A DNA stretch of 64,000 nt from Prochlorococcus sp. AG-409-M05 (GCA_003215435.1 QCKJ01000001.1:62001-126000), one strand, 5' to 3'; shown: positions 1 to 7,366, counted from the first letter of the stretch. Program-made: numbers and translations. Notes: generated from the sequence alone by a model not told the origin.

Positions 1-221
1 AGCAAAGTGGTTAACACCTGCCAGGTTGCTCGGGTATTACTTCGCTTAAGAAAAGACGCAATGATGAAATCAGAACGTCTCATTGGATCAACTTCATAAA
101 CTTAAGTATGAGGCAAGAATGCTGGATTAGATACAAACACCCAAAAAAGAAAATTGAATGAAGAGAAGAAAGTGGCCTCGTTCAAACTCTGCTCAAACTT
201 CCTGATTTTCACGCGTCGACT
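1..221. other. Left edge of island, no gene recognised
   Basis: I see no convincing coding sequence here. Positions 182-199 hold a paired motif (ttcaaac ... ctcaaac), the kind of arm repeat that flanks the other EVE-derived sites. The island therefore probably continues beyond the left edge of the window. Confidence 0.4.
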
Positions 222-330
222 TTGATCCCATCCTTGCTTAAGAAATTAACTACTAGCTAAAGAACAGTTAAAAGCTATTAATTCCGATGGATTAGGAGGA
301 ATCCCTAAAACCTGTTCGAACTTTATGAAC
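222..330 (+). repeat. EVE-derived att-like site 1 (degenerate)
   Basis: Positions 242-267 align with the EVE start region (gaaattaactactagctaa), preceded by tgatccca as in the intact gene. The right arm (tta.., ggattaggaggaatccctaaa, then cctgttcgaac at 311-321) is of the same type as sites 10 and 11. The core carries substitutions, so this is probably an old inactive copy. Confidence 0.6.
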
Positions 331-332
331 TC

Positions 333-455
333 TTAATTCAAAAGATAACGCGCTAAGCCAAGAGCTATGCAAAGCCCAATGCCTGCATTCCAAATCAAAG
401 CTTGATGTCTTAGAAGCCAACGCATCAGATGTTTACCATCTAGAAGGTGCATCAT
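333..455 (-). CDS. Putative 40-aa membrane peptide
   Basis: Reads MMHLLDGKHL then one hydrophobic segment (about residues 20-38) and stops. It overlaps the 3' end of the upstream small gene by 23 nt, in a different frame. An in-frame TTG a few codons upstream could extend it. I do not recognise a family. It would be the last member of a run of overlapping tiny genes read leftwards from 1091. Coding status is uncertain because of its size. Confidence 0.35.
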   Translation of the reverse strand: MMHLLDGKHLMRWLLRHQALIWNAGIGLCIALGLARYLLN

Positions 456-567
456 GCATGAAATACCAACCAACCCATGCCACTAAATTCAAACCAACAA
501 CAAAAGCCCAAACTTTCCAAGGTTGATCTTTATCTGGCTTAGTAGGAGTGAGTTTTTTGAGAGGCAT
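433..567 (-). CDS. 44-aa single-span membrane protein
   Basis: MPLKKLTPTKPDKDQPWKV begins a charged N-terminus, followed by one hydrophobic span (about residues 20-36) and a short tail ending PSRW. Its ATG shares one base with the stop codon of the DUF2905 gene (TAATG), which implies translational coupling. No family recognised. Part of a compact operon of small membrane proteins; function unknown. Confidence 0.55.
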   Translation of the reverse strand: MPLKKLTPTKPDKDQPWKVWAFVVGLNLVAWVGWYFMHDAPSRW

Positions 568-770
568 TAGGAGGATCGGAACAAATTAAGCAGAACCGAA
601 AGAAGCAAACTAATGACAATACAACTAACTACTGGGAAATAAAACGTTGAGTTTTCTCCCTTCAAAATCATGTCCCCAGGAAGTTGGCCTAAACCCAATT
701 GCCTTAAGTAAGGATATAGAACACCTATAGCAACAATTCCGAGTCCCAGAGTAATTAGCAGTTTTTGCAT
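567..770 (-). CDS. DUF2905 family small membrane protein
   Basis: 67 aa with two hydrophobic segments (about 3-20 and 45-63) separated by a conserved stretch LGQLPGDMILKGEN followed by FYFP. This GRLPGD-x-NFTFYFP pattern and the size match DUF2905, a widespread bacterial membrane protein of unknown role. The start ATG overlaps the stop of the upstream 40-aa ORF and the stop overlaps the next start, both as TAATG, so the genes are probably translated in a coupled chain. Confidence 0.8.
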   Translation of the reverse strand: MQKLLITLGLGIVAIGVLYPYLRQLGLGQLPGDMILKGENSTFYFPVVSCIVISLLLSVLLNLFRSS

Positions 771-892
771 TATTTATTTCCAAAAAATCTGTTGAACTGC
801 CAAACCAAATAGGCAGAGGTTGCTGTGAGCACAAATAGTCCGGCAGTTCCTACTGCTCTATTAGCAGCCTCAATTGTTGGCCAGTCATCCAT
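770..892 (-). CDS. 40-aa single-span membrane protein
   Basis: MDDWPTIEAANRAVGTAGL leads into one hydrophobic segment (about residues 13-31) and a basic tail ending NRFFGNK. It overlaps the end of the upstream 68-aa gene by 8 nt and the start of the DUF2905 gene by 1 nt. Unrecognised family. Its place in an unbroken chain of overlapping ORFs is the main argument that it is real. Confidence 0.5.
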   Translation of the reverse strand: MDDWPTIEAANRAVGTAGLFVLTATSAYLVWQFNRFFGNK

Positions 893-1091
893 CTTTTTGA
901 CCTTTGCCAAAGAGGGGCCCAGTAAATAAAAAATAGCCAATGGCTACAAGAAACAAACCAAAAGCAATGAGATTGGGGATTATTCCTCCAAAAATTACAG
1001 CTTTAGCGAAATAAGGATTCGCTACTTCTAGGGCTAAGAACGTCATCACGACAAATAGCCTCGCCCAGTTATCAGCAAAATTCATTACCAA
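885..1091 (-). CDS. 68-aa two-span membrane protein
   Basis: Two hydrophobic segments (about residues 10-24 and 30-60) with a short hydrophilic C-terminus GKGQKDG. Start could be the first ATG (MVMNFADNW) or the one two codons later. It is the first gene of a five-gene leftward chain (1091 to 333) in which each ORF overlaps the next. I do not recognise the family; a role at the membrane is inferred from composition only. Confidence 0.55.
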   Translation of the reverse strand: MVMNFADNWARLFVVMTFLALEVANPYFAKAVIFGGIIPNLIAFGLFLVAIGYFLFTGPLFGKGQKDG

Positions 1092-1188
1092 TCAGGATAA
1101 ACGTAATCATCACCTATCCGTTCCTCATAACAGTCTCCTACATCGATACCTTTTTGATAAGCATTAAGGAACGCAAGAAGTCAACGTT

Positions 1189-1353
1189 TCAAGAGTAATA
1201 ACGATCCGCCATTTCTTGGAGCATTTTTCGTATGTGCTCGTCTTGGGCGTGGGTTTCTTCTTTTAATTTCTCGCAAGCGCCTTTAACCTGCATCCAAACA
1301 GCTTGCATCACTTCTCTCTCTTCTTCAGATGGTTTCCACTTAGATGTTTCCAT
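1189..1353 (-). CDS. 54-aa acidic/helical hypothetical protein
   Basis: Reads METSKWKPSEEEREVMQAVW and continues as a charged, probably helical peptide ending MADRYYS. Soluble, no signal peptide. Unrecognised; small conserved ORFs of this kind are common in picocyanobacterial genomes. It lies between the membrane-protein operon and att-like site 2 and would be transcribed in the same direction as that operon. Confidence 0.45.
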   Translation of the reverse strand: METSKWKPSEEEREVMQAVWMQVKGACEKLKEETHAQDEHIRKMLQEMADRYYS

Positions 1354-1400
1354 AGAAGAGATAATAGAAGCAATTTGAAGACATGTTCAACAGCTTCTAT

Positions 1401-1530
1401 TCAACTCTGTTCGAACCACCCCTTTTTGCTGAGGGCCATGGCTCAACAGGAACCTGGCTACTGACTAATGATCAAGTACATTTGAGTGAGGGGAAGCGAT
1501 TACAAGGAATTTGCAAAATCCGTTCACACT
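1401..1530 (+). repeat. EVE-derived att-like site 2
   Basis: atggctcaacaggaacctgg at 1438 is a close copy of the EVE gene start, but the Tyr-Trp codons became TAC TGA. Upstream, ttcaactctgttcgaacc (1402-1419) is a paired arm motif. The right arm (tacatttgagtgaggggaagcgattacaag) matches site 4 and ends in ccgttcacac, a degenerate arm repeat. Confidence 0.75.
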
Positions 1531-1543
1531 TTTGAGGCTCTAA

Positions 1544-1684
1544 ATGACAGAAGAAAAGAGACCAAATCCTATGAGGGAATTTCTAGATAAGTTCTTTGAT
1601 TTATGTAAGGAATATCAGCAGGAAATACCACCACAAAAAATGGCAGAGGTTTTAAGAGACTATGCAGAAAGGTTGGATGGGTGA
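1544..1684 (+). CDS. 46-aa hypothetical protein
   Basis: MTEEKRPNPMREFLDKFFDL begins a small soluble helical protein ending AERLDG. Starts right after the arm repeat of site 2, so it is the first cargo ORF of this cassette. Unrecognised family. The amino-acid composition is protein-like and the ORF is followed by the integrase remnant, but coding is not certain. Confidence 0.4.
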   Translation: MTEEKRPNPMREFLDKFFDLCKEYQQEIPPQKMAEVLRDYAERLDG

Positions 1685-1728
1685 TGAAAGACCTACCACT
1701 TTTCCTGTCTTGTATTCAATAAAAAATA

Positions 1729-2376
1729 ATGCCCGATAAGCCTTCGAAATGGGTTACCTCCCTGCGAGAAGAAATTCGACAGGAATGTGGCGAGGGATGG
1801 ATGGTCCGCGGCATAGGGAAAGGTCTTGTTCAAAAAGTTCAGCTGACATTTCGTTTTGAGGATGGCAACCGAACCAGCATTGTTCTTGGGCCAAAGGCCA
1901 AGAGCGATCCCGATTTTGTTCCATGGGTAGCAACAAGTGCCGGATGGATATTGAAAATCTCCAAAGACATTTCGCTAATAATGAAATCTCAAGAGATGGG
2001 TTTAGCTGAAGCATATGAGCTAGTGAAACAAAAGAACGAATCTGGATTAAATGGTGCACTCGACTGGGAACAACTAGCTAGAAAATTCAAATCACATAAA
2101 ACAAGTAATGGGAAGAAAGGATTACGAGTTTGGAACCGAAACTACCGAACTCCTATTGCTCGCACATTGCTTATCCTTACTAGCGAAACCTCTATATCAA
2201 GTGGCTACTTGGTTTTAAAAACCCTTGTTGAGCTTCATGGAGGAGAGCCTGGCTCAGCAAGCCGACGACTCCGGGTCAAATATGCAGCGGAATTTTTACG
2301 CTTTGCCTTTAAGAATGGAGCTAATAGAAGTTGGCTACCACCAGAGGATCTGAATACTTTTATTGGAGAGAAGTAA
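1729..2376 (+). pseudogene. N-terminal remnant of a tyrosine recombinase (integrase)
   Basis: The 215 aa match, by eye, the N-terminal half of cyanobacterial phage-type integrases. There is a beta-rich arm-binding segment (about 25-60, VQLTFRFEDGNRTSIVLGP), then a helical core-binding domain (about 100-210) ending WLPPEDLNTFIGEK. The catalytic domain with R-K-HxxR-Y residues is absent; the ORF stops exactly where it should begin and the next 200 bp do not encode it. It lies directly after att-like site 2, where an element's integrase would be expected, so it is probably the decayed recombinase of that element. A regulatory or binding role for the truncated product cannot be excluded. Confidence 0.7.
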
Positions 2377-2397
2377 TTCAGCAAGACGTACCAACCG

Positions 2398-2580
2398 TTG
2401 GTAATGACATATCGCAGCACCAGACACGATCGAGAAGAATCGACATCACCTCTCAAAGCTTTGAGAGGTGATGTCGATTCCTATGACTTGCTAGACAGAG
2501 ATCTACGGGGATATTTGTATTGTTCAGATGCTGCCTACGAGGAACGTCCTTACTATGAAATTGTTGGGTTAAAGGAGTGA
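2398..2580 (+). pseudogene. Short ORF with metallophosphatase-like fragment
   Basis: The second half of this 60-aa ORF reads LRGDVDSYDLLDRDL, which resembles LRGDLETYDLIQRDL at the start of the phosphoesterase-like gene at 14545. The first half runs across a 44-bp perfect palindrome and looks unlike protein. It may be a decayed fragment of a related gene. The similarity is short and could be chance. Confidence 0.25.
2437..2480. repeat. 44-bp perfect palindrome
   Basis: Both strands read the same from 2437 to 2480: gaatcgacatcacctctcaa, then ag, then ct, then the exact reverse complement of the first 20 bases (the centre lies between 2458 and 2459). The two arms meet with no spacer. It lies 60 bp after the truncated integrase. 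No T tract follows, so it is not a standard terminator. It could be a recombination scar, a resolvase or replication site, or a protein-binding site. Confidence 0.9.
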
Positions 2581-2711
2581 TGCACCACTGATTACTTCTT
2601 CTACCTCTAATACTGGGGATCACCTCACCGGTTTATGCAGATTTAGGACAGGCAGGTACAAATACAAGCCCTAAGGCTGAGGTGCCTAAGCAAAGCAGGT
2701 TCAATGCTTAA
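2580..2711 (+). pseudogene. Broken small secreted peptide gene
   Basis: ATG at 2580 overlaps the preceding stop (TGATG) but codon 4 is TGA. After it the same frame reads a typical leader, LLLLPLILGITSPVYA, then DLGQAGTNTSPKAEVPK and stops at 2711. A signal peptide interrupted by one nonsense codon suggests a recently inactivated exported peptide. Read-through or a sequencing difference is possible. Confidence 0.3.
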
Positions 2712-3026
2712 TGCGTAAACAAAAGAACAACTCAATGCATCAATTAAGATCTAGTTGATCTAGACGATATAGTCATAGAGGAAACTTGCTCTAATTCCAG
2801 CAAGCTATCAGGTTTTTAAATCCTGCTCTCAAAACAAATAGTAGGCAAAACTCCATCTACAAATAATTTTGTTTTTAAGTGAAGGGTTATTTCCTTTGAG
2901 AGAAGACCCTTTTGATTAACAAAACAATTGATCAGCTTGGATAACACACAACCATCTATCCCAAACCAAAAAAAATTTAGGCCTATTCGGTTTTCTGGTC
3001 TCAAGGGAAAGGCTCTTGAAATAAAG

Positions 3027-4136
3027 ATGAGTGATATCCCAAGCATGAAAGCTATTACGGAAGTTGTTCCTAAGCACTGTTTCGCACGTAAGACATCAAC
3101 TTCCTTGGCCTACCTTTTGCGAACAGTCGCAATCCAGGCAGTAATTGTCGCGATAGGACTAGCCATTCCTTTCACGCAAGCAATGATTCCAGTTTGGATT
3201 CTCTATGCCTTTATTTCAGGGACTACCGCAATGGGCTTCTGGGTTATCGCTCACGAATGTGGGCATGGAGCCTTCTCTGATAATCGGACTTTGCAAACAG
3301 TGATTGGCTATCTGCTGCACTCGTTCTTGCTCGTTCCATACTTTTCTTGGCAACGAACACATTCCATTCACCATCGTTTTACTAATCACATAACGAATGG
3401 CGAAACCCACGTGCCAATAGTGATCGATGGCAATGGAATTAGCGAAAAAGTCGGAGGAGAGAACGAATTAGCTCTCTCAACTGCTCTAGGAAAAACTATA
3501 TACGGGCTAATGCAACTCCTATTGCACCTTGGCTTTGGTTGGCCTGCATATTTGTTGACTGGCAGCACAGGGGGACCTAAATACGGGACTTCGAACCACT
3601 TTTGGCCAAGGGAACCCTTCTCTACAAAACTGTGGCCTTCTAATTGGGTAAAGAAGGTTTGGATCTCAGATCTTGGGATAACTTTGGTATTAGTAGGACT
3701 TTTTATATCGGGGCTTAAATATGGAGTAACTCCTTTAATAGCAATGTATTTAGGTCCTTTATTAGTAGTCAATTGCTGGCTAGTTATATACACCTGGCTT
3801 CACCATACGGATACAGATGTTCCCCACCTCTCCAACTCAGACTTCTCTTTTATGAGAGGTGCCTTCCTCTCAATTGATCGACCTTATGGAAAAGTTTTGA
3901 ATTTCCTACATCATCAAATTGGCTCAAGTCACGTAATTCACCACATTTTTCCAACAATTCCTCATTACCACGCTAGAGAGGCAACTATTGCAATACAAAA
4001 AGCTTTCCCTAAGACCTATCTTTTCAACCCAGTCCCAATACATAAAGCTCTCTGGAATATCGCTTGTCATTGCATTGCTGTTGAGTCAGAGAAAAATGAT
4101 GGTCGATATATATGGCAAAACTCTTACATAAATTAG
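3027..4136 (+). CDS. Fatty acid desaturase, FAD2/delta-12-like
   Basis: Integral membrane diiron desaturase that would insert a double bond into acyl chains. The three His boxes are present: HECGH (about 76-80), HSIHH (112-116) and HVIHH (302-306), with hydrophobic spans between. The context VPYFSW-x3-H-x2-HH, the C-terminal PHYHAREAT and the N-terminal VPKHCF closely resemble the eukaryotic-type microsomal omega-6 desaturase FAD2. I chose ATG 3027, which aligns with the start of the family domain; an in-frame TTG at 2928 would add 33 residues. It lies in a cassette with an integrase remnant, so horizontal acquisition is likely. Substrate and position specificity are inferred. Confidence 0.8.
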   Translation: MSDIPSMKAITEVVPKHCFARKTSTSLAYLLRTVAIQAVIVAIGLAIPFTQAMIPVWILYAFISGTTAMGFWVIAHECGHGAFSDNRTLQTVIGYLLHSFLLVPYFSWQRTHSIHHRFTNHITNGETHVPIVIDGNGISEKVGGENELALSTALGKTIYGLMQLLLHLGFGWPAYLLTGSTGGPKYGTSNHFWPREPFSTKLWPSNWVKKVWISDLGITLVLVGLFISGLKYGVTPLIAMYLGPLLVVNCWLVIYTWLHHTDTDVPHLSNSDFSFMRGAFLSIDRPYGKVLNFLHHQIGSSHVIHHIFPTIPHYHAREATIAIQKAFPKTYLFNPVPIHKALWNIACHCIAVESEKNDGRYIWQNSYIN

Positions 4137-4406
4137 GATTAATTTTCCCATGGATAGTGGAAATATTTTTTACGTTCCAAAAGGAAATAAATGGATTTAA
4201 TCACATTAGAAAGGAATCCTCCCGATCATCGAACGATGTTGCTATCAGAATCCATCCATCAAAAGGAATGAAGAGGAGTCAGATATTCCTAGATGCTGAA
4301 ATCAGCTTCATTAAATGTCTTGTCGAGAGGTAGAAATCAAGAAACTCAAGGCTTATAGATAAAGAGAATAGACTAGAGCTTCAAAGCTCATTGATAAAGA
4401 ACTTTT

Positions 4407-4748
4407 ATGGACAAGAAAGGAGCAAAGGGTTACTGGATTTCCACGGCAACGGTAACTAATCCAGAGTTATTTGCTGAATATGTAGACAAAGTGGGTCCAT
4501 GGTTAAAAGAAGTTGGTGGGGAAGTATTTGCAAAAGACACAGAGCCTCAAGGGAAAGAAAGAACAGAAGGAGCAAACTTGGCAGTAATTTGTGAATTCCC
4601 TTCTATGCGAGCAGCAGTGGGAGCTTATGAATCCGCTAAATATCAAGAGTTATCGAAGCTTCGTAAAGCTGCGACAAGCAACGGGACTTTCACAATAATG
4701 GAAGGTATGGACGAGGCTACAAAACTAAAAAGGGCCATGGGACTTTAA
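4407..4748 (+). CDS. DUF1330 family protein
   Basis: 113 aa with the pattern KGYWISTATVTNPELFAEYV near the N-terminus, GGEVFAKD in the middle and FPSMRAAVGAYESAKYQEL further on, as in DUF1330, a small dimeric alpha/beta-barrel family of unknown function. Soluble, no signal peptide. It is the last gene before att-like site 3. A possible short hairpin (agaatt ... aattct, 4747-4761) follows the stop. Confidence 0.8.
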   Translation: MDKKGAKGYWISTATVTNPELFAEYVDKVGPWLKEVGGEVFAKDTEPQGKERTEGANLAVICEFPSMRAAVGAYESAKYQELSKLRKAATSNGTFTIMEGMDEATKLKRAMGL

Positions 4749-4831
4749 GAATTAGAAATTCTGTTTCTGCCTGTCCTGAAGTATTAAGAGATTGCAGAAG
4801 TCCCCCATTGGGTATCTAACGATTGCTCAGG

Positions 4832-5014
4832 TGCATCAAAAACTCTATGAATAAAGGAAGCAATTCAAAAATTCCTTCATCTAAAAGTCAGGAGCCCTGA
4901 GATCGAAGGTCTATCCAAACCGCCCATTATCGCCCAAACCGATTGATTTGACTAAAATCACCTACTAACTAATGCAGTGTGAGCCAGATATTTTTCCTAG
5001 TCATACCAATTGAT
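4832..5014 (+). repeat. EVE-derived att-like site 3
   Basis: ttgactaaaatcacctacta at 4948 corresponds to the MTKIN-type EVE start, with TAC TAA instead of Tyr-Trp. After the core it continues as EVE (gtgagccagatattttt, peptide CEPDIF) before diverging, so it retains more EVE sequence than most copies. To the left are ctatccaaac (4911) and gcccaaacc (4932), and a ctctatgaataaag hairpin-like motif at 4842. Confidence 0.7.
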
Positions 5015-5163
5015 CAAGTCTATTTCTGCCTTGTTTCTATTTAGCTCGAGCAGCAAGCAATAGCAACTAATTTATATTTAGTCCAAAGATCATGTTCAGA
5101 ACAAGAAAACAAAGCCAATCAAAATTGCCAAAAAGGATGAAAAGCTTCTTAGCAATTAAAGAA

Positions 5164-5195
5164 GTAAAAAAAGGTGGTTCATATAGAACCACCTT
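5164..5195 (-). terminator. Rho-independent terminator of the barrel-protein gene
   Basis: Stem aaggtggttc / gaaccacctt (5171-5180 and 5186-5195) with a 5-nt loop. On the minus strand it is followed by a run of T (the a-tract at 5164-5170). It lies 47 bp past the stop of the minus-strand outer-membrane gene, so it ends that transcript. Confidence 0.8.
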
Positions 5196-5241
5196 AAGAA
5201 TGAAGATTGACTTTTAATCAACTCGCTCTTTAAAAAGAGAA

Positions 5242-5916
5242 TTAGAAGCGGAAGCGAACACCTCCTTGAAAAGTCCAAGAACTAGTGGGGTCGAAGTCAG
5301 TGCCTTCTATTTCAACGTCGTCGATCGATGTAAATGCGGCTTCACCATAAAGATCAGCCTTTTCAGCAATTTCATAACTTGTGCCAATCTTTAGCAGATA
5401 AGATGTCGCGTCTCCATCGCCATCACCAGTATTTATCCCTGCAATTGTTAGCTGCTCAATTGCAACTTTTGTAGTGCCAATGCCAGCGCCTACATAAGGG
5501 GTCCATTTGCTTTCATTTTCAAAATCGTAATATCCTGTGAAGGCCCAAGTTGTTATGTCAACATCCCCAGATGCTGTTGTGGTTACCCCAGAACCACCCG
5601 TAGTAGCCGTCACGGACGAGATATCATTATTAGCTTTGTTGTAGCTTCCTTCAATACGAAACATTCCAAAGTCATAACCAAGACCTCCTGAAAACGAGAA
5701 TCCACTATCAAGTTCAAAATCAATTTCGTATTTTGTACCACTTAAGGTTTCACTTGCTCCAACGTCATCCAACTGAGTAATACCGCCGCCTACAAAGCCA
5801 TAAAAACCTTTATTTCCCTCTTCAGCTTTAACAGAAGAGAATGCATCAGCTAAAGATGGAGCAGCTACAGAGCCTAAAACAAGTCCTGCAGTTAGCAGTT
5901 TTCTTCTGAAAGCCAT
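5242..5916 (-). CDS. Outer-membrane beta-barrel protein (OmpA/Ail-like)
   Basis: 224 aa from ATG 5916, which has a GAGG ribosome site 7 nt upstream; a start five codons earlier is less likely. A Tat-like or Sec leader (MAFRRKLLTAGLVLGSVAAP) precedes alternating hydrophobic/aromatic strands, GFYGFVGGGITQLDD, GYDFGMFRIEGSYN, WTPYVGAGIGTTK, and a C-terminal strand SSWTFQGGVRFRF ending in Phe, the typical barrel C-terminus. Probably a surface porin or adhesin-like barrel; substrate unknown. Sole gene of its cassette, with its own terminator. Surface proteins are typical island cargo, consistent with phage or grazing pressure (inference). Confidence 0.8.
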   Translation of the reverse strand: MAFRRKLLTAGLVLGSVAAPSLADAFSSVKAEEGNKGFYGFVGGGITQLDDVGASETLSGTKYEIDFELDSGFSFSGGLGYDFGMFRIEGSYNKANNDISSVTATTGGSGVTTTASGDVDITTWAFTGYYDFENESKWTPYVGAGIGTTKVAIEQLTIAGINTGDGDGDATSYLLKIGTSYEIAEKADLYGEAAFTSIDDVEIEGTDFDPTSSWTFQGGVRFRF

Positions 5917-6041
5917 TTGTTCCTCACACAAAAATTAGAAGAATTCAAGCTACCATTTACTATCTAGATCTACTAGATGGAATAGACAGTATGGAAACTT
6001 GGTTGCAATGGGATAGAGATAAGAAGCTGAGAATATCAAGC

Positions 6042-6169
6042 CATCCACACATTGCAATATCGCTGAGATCCCATGGCACAACAGGAAATCACCTACCAGC
6101 TAATGAACAAGTGCATTTGAGTGAGGGGAAAGCGATTACAAGGAGTTACCCAAATTCATGCCAAACAAG
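6042..6169 (+). repeat. EVE-derived att-like site 4
   Basis: cgctgagatcccatggcaca at 6061 is identical to the sequence at the intact EVE start. The frame reads MAQQEITYQLMNKCI and stops. Left block ccatccacacattgcaatat is shared with sites 12 and 14. The right arm (tttgagtgaggggaaagcgattacaag, then caaattcatgccaaac) is shared with site 2. Confidence 0.8.
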
Positions 6170-6275
6170 CACTAGTAGGATTTTTTTGAAGAGTGTCAAA
6201 ATCTAACTGTATAAGCAGGCTCTTTTGAAAGTGCCTTATTTGAGCTTCAAAATAGTGGATATATATACGTATCAG

Positions 6276-6605
6276 ATGAGAATTCTCCTCTCAAGCTTTT
6301 TAGCTCTATGTATAGGGCTCTTCGCTCCACAGATGGCAATGGCAGATGGAGCAGGAACTTTTTCGGCGAATTGTGCCGCCTGTCATGCCGGTGGAGGAAA
6401 TTTAGTCAACCCAGAAAGAACTCTTTCACAAGCTGATTTAAAAAGCTTTTTAGCAAATTACGACTCAGACCATGAAGCTGCGATTGTTGCTCAAGTCACA
6501 AATGGTAAAAATGCAATGCCATCTTTCAATGGTGTATTGACATCATCCGAGATAAGCGAAGTTGCAGCTTATGTTGAATCCCAGTCTTCCAAAGGGTGGG
6601 GTTAA
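6276..6605 (+). CDS. petJ: Cytochrome c6
   Basis: Soluble lumenal c-type cytochrome that carries electrons from cytochrome b6f to photosystem I (or to a terminal oxidase). The Sec signal MRILLSSFLALCIGLFAP...AMA is followed by GTFSANCAACHAGG with the CAACH haem site, and by NAMPSF, the axial Met region. The mature size of about 85 aa fits the family. I chose ATG 6276, which gives a clean signal peptide; the longer frame from 6225 adds 17 residues. It is the only cargo of the cassette between sites 4 and 5, so it may be an additional petJ copy; I cannot see the rest of the genome. Confidence 0.9.
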   Translation: MRILLSSFLALCIGLFAPQMAMADGAGTFSANCAACHAGGGNLVNPERTLSQADLKSFLANYDSDHEAAIVAQVTNGKNAMPSFNGVLTSSEISEVAAYVESQSSKGWG

Positions 6606-6680
6606 TTAGACAGTAAAAGTTCATCCGCTTGATTTCGTTAAATACAAATATGCTGTCGTTATTGCTCAGCAGATCAAAAG

Positions 6681-6880
6681 CCCTATTAATAGAGGGAACC
6701 AAGCTGGTGCCTTGCTGAACAGCTTCTGTTCACACGTTGTTCACATCAAGCAATTCACCCAAACTCCTTGATATGACTGATATTAGCTACTGGCTAATGA
6801 AAAGTTCCTTTTGAGTGATATCAATCGTTCTCAGCGAATGAGGGATTTCTATTCAAACTTTTTTCAAACTAGAGAAATGG
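6681..6880 (+). repeat. EVE-derived att-like site 5
   Basis: atgactgatattagctactggctaatg begins at 6773 (peptide MTDISYWLMKSSF, stop). The left arm has an inverted repeat ccctattaatagaggg at 6681, about 91 bp before the ATG, and gttcac..gttcacatc at 6729. The right arm ends with attcaaacttttttcaaac (6851) and agagaaatgg (6871). Confidence 0.85.
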
Positions 6881-6954
6881 CTGAAATGCCCTTAATGATG
6901 TATCCCTTACTTAAATGCGTTAATAATAGGTATAACAATCTTTCCCATCACTAA
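6877..6954 (+). CDS. Leader ORF encoded by the right arm of site 5
   Basis: ATG 6877 lies in the att right arm and opens a 25-codon frame beginning MAEMPLMMYPLLK. Its stop TAA (6952-6954) directly abuts the ATG of the next gene at 6955. Sites 6 and 9 have equivalent leaders. This arrangement suggests translational coupling of cargo to the att arm rather than a functional peptide. Confidence 0.4.
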   Translation: MAEMPLMMYPLLKCVNNRYNNLSHH

Positions 6955-7161
6955 ATGGCATCTTTTCGCGACAGAGTGAATGCTCATCTGCCAATAGTTC
7001 TTCAATTCCTCAGCACAGCATCATTAGTAGTTATTGCACTGAGCAGTATTTGCGGTTCAAAGTCTTTGAAGCAACTAGCTGGCAGCCATGAGATGCAAGG
7101 AGCTAGTCAAATGCATAAAGGGCACATGATGCATAAACACCATATGCACAGAAACCGATAA
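6955..7161 (+). CDS. Small membrane protein with His/Met-rich tail
   Basis: 68 aa: basic N-terminus, one hydrophobic span (about 13-33) and a tail containing HEMQGASQMHKGHMMHKHHM. The dense His/Met pattern resembles metal (copper, silver or nickel) binding tails, so metal sequestration at the membrane is a reasonable guess, not a recognised family. It is the only full gene in the cassette between sites 5 and 6 and starts immediately after the leader ORF. Confidence 0.6.
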   Translation: MASFRDRVNAHLPIVLQFLSTASLVVIALSSICGSKSLKQLAGSHEMQGASQMHKGHMMHKHHMHRNR

Positions 7162-7170
7162 GAAGCGAAA

Positions 7171-7366
7171 GCTTTATTAATAGAGAAGGGAAGCAGGCTT
7201 GTTTTGGGTTTAAGCACGCTAAAAGACTCATACTTGAGAATATTGCCATCGAGATCTCTTGATATGAACAACATTACTGGCTAATCAAAATAGGCGTTTG
7301 AGTGAGGGTAATCGTTCTCGGGAAATCAGCTATTTCTATCCAAACTTTATCCAAACTAGAGAAATG
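7171..7366 (+). repeat. EVE-derived att-like site 6
   Basis: Core atgaacaacattactggctaat at 7264 is shorter and reads MNNITG then stop. gctttattaatagag at 7171 is the left hairpin-like motif, about 91 bp upstream. The right arm (aggcgtttgagtgagggtaatcg) ends in a clear pair tatccaaactttatccaaac (7336-7355) followed by agagaaatgg. Confidence 0.8.

Noticed and set aside
4112-4333. 73-aa open frame after the desaturase
   Set aside because: It overlaps the desaturase 3' end in another frame and shows no family resemblance or coupling; treated as chance.
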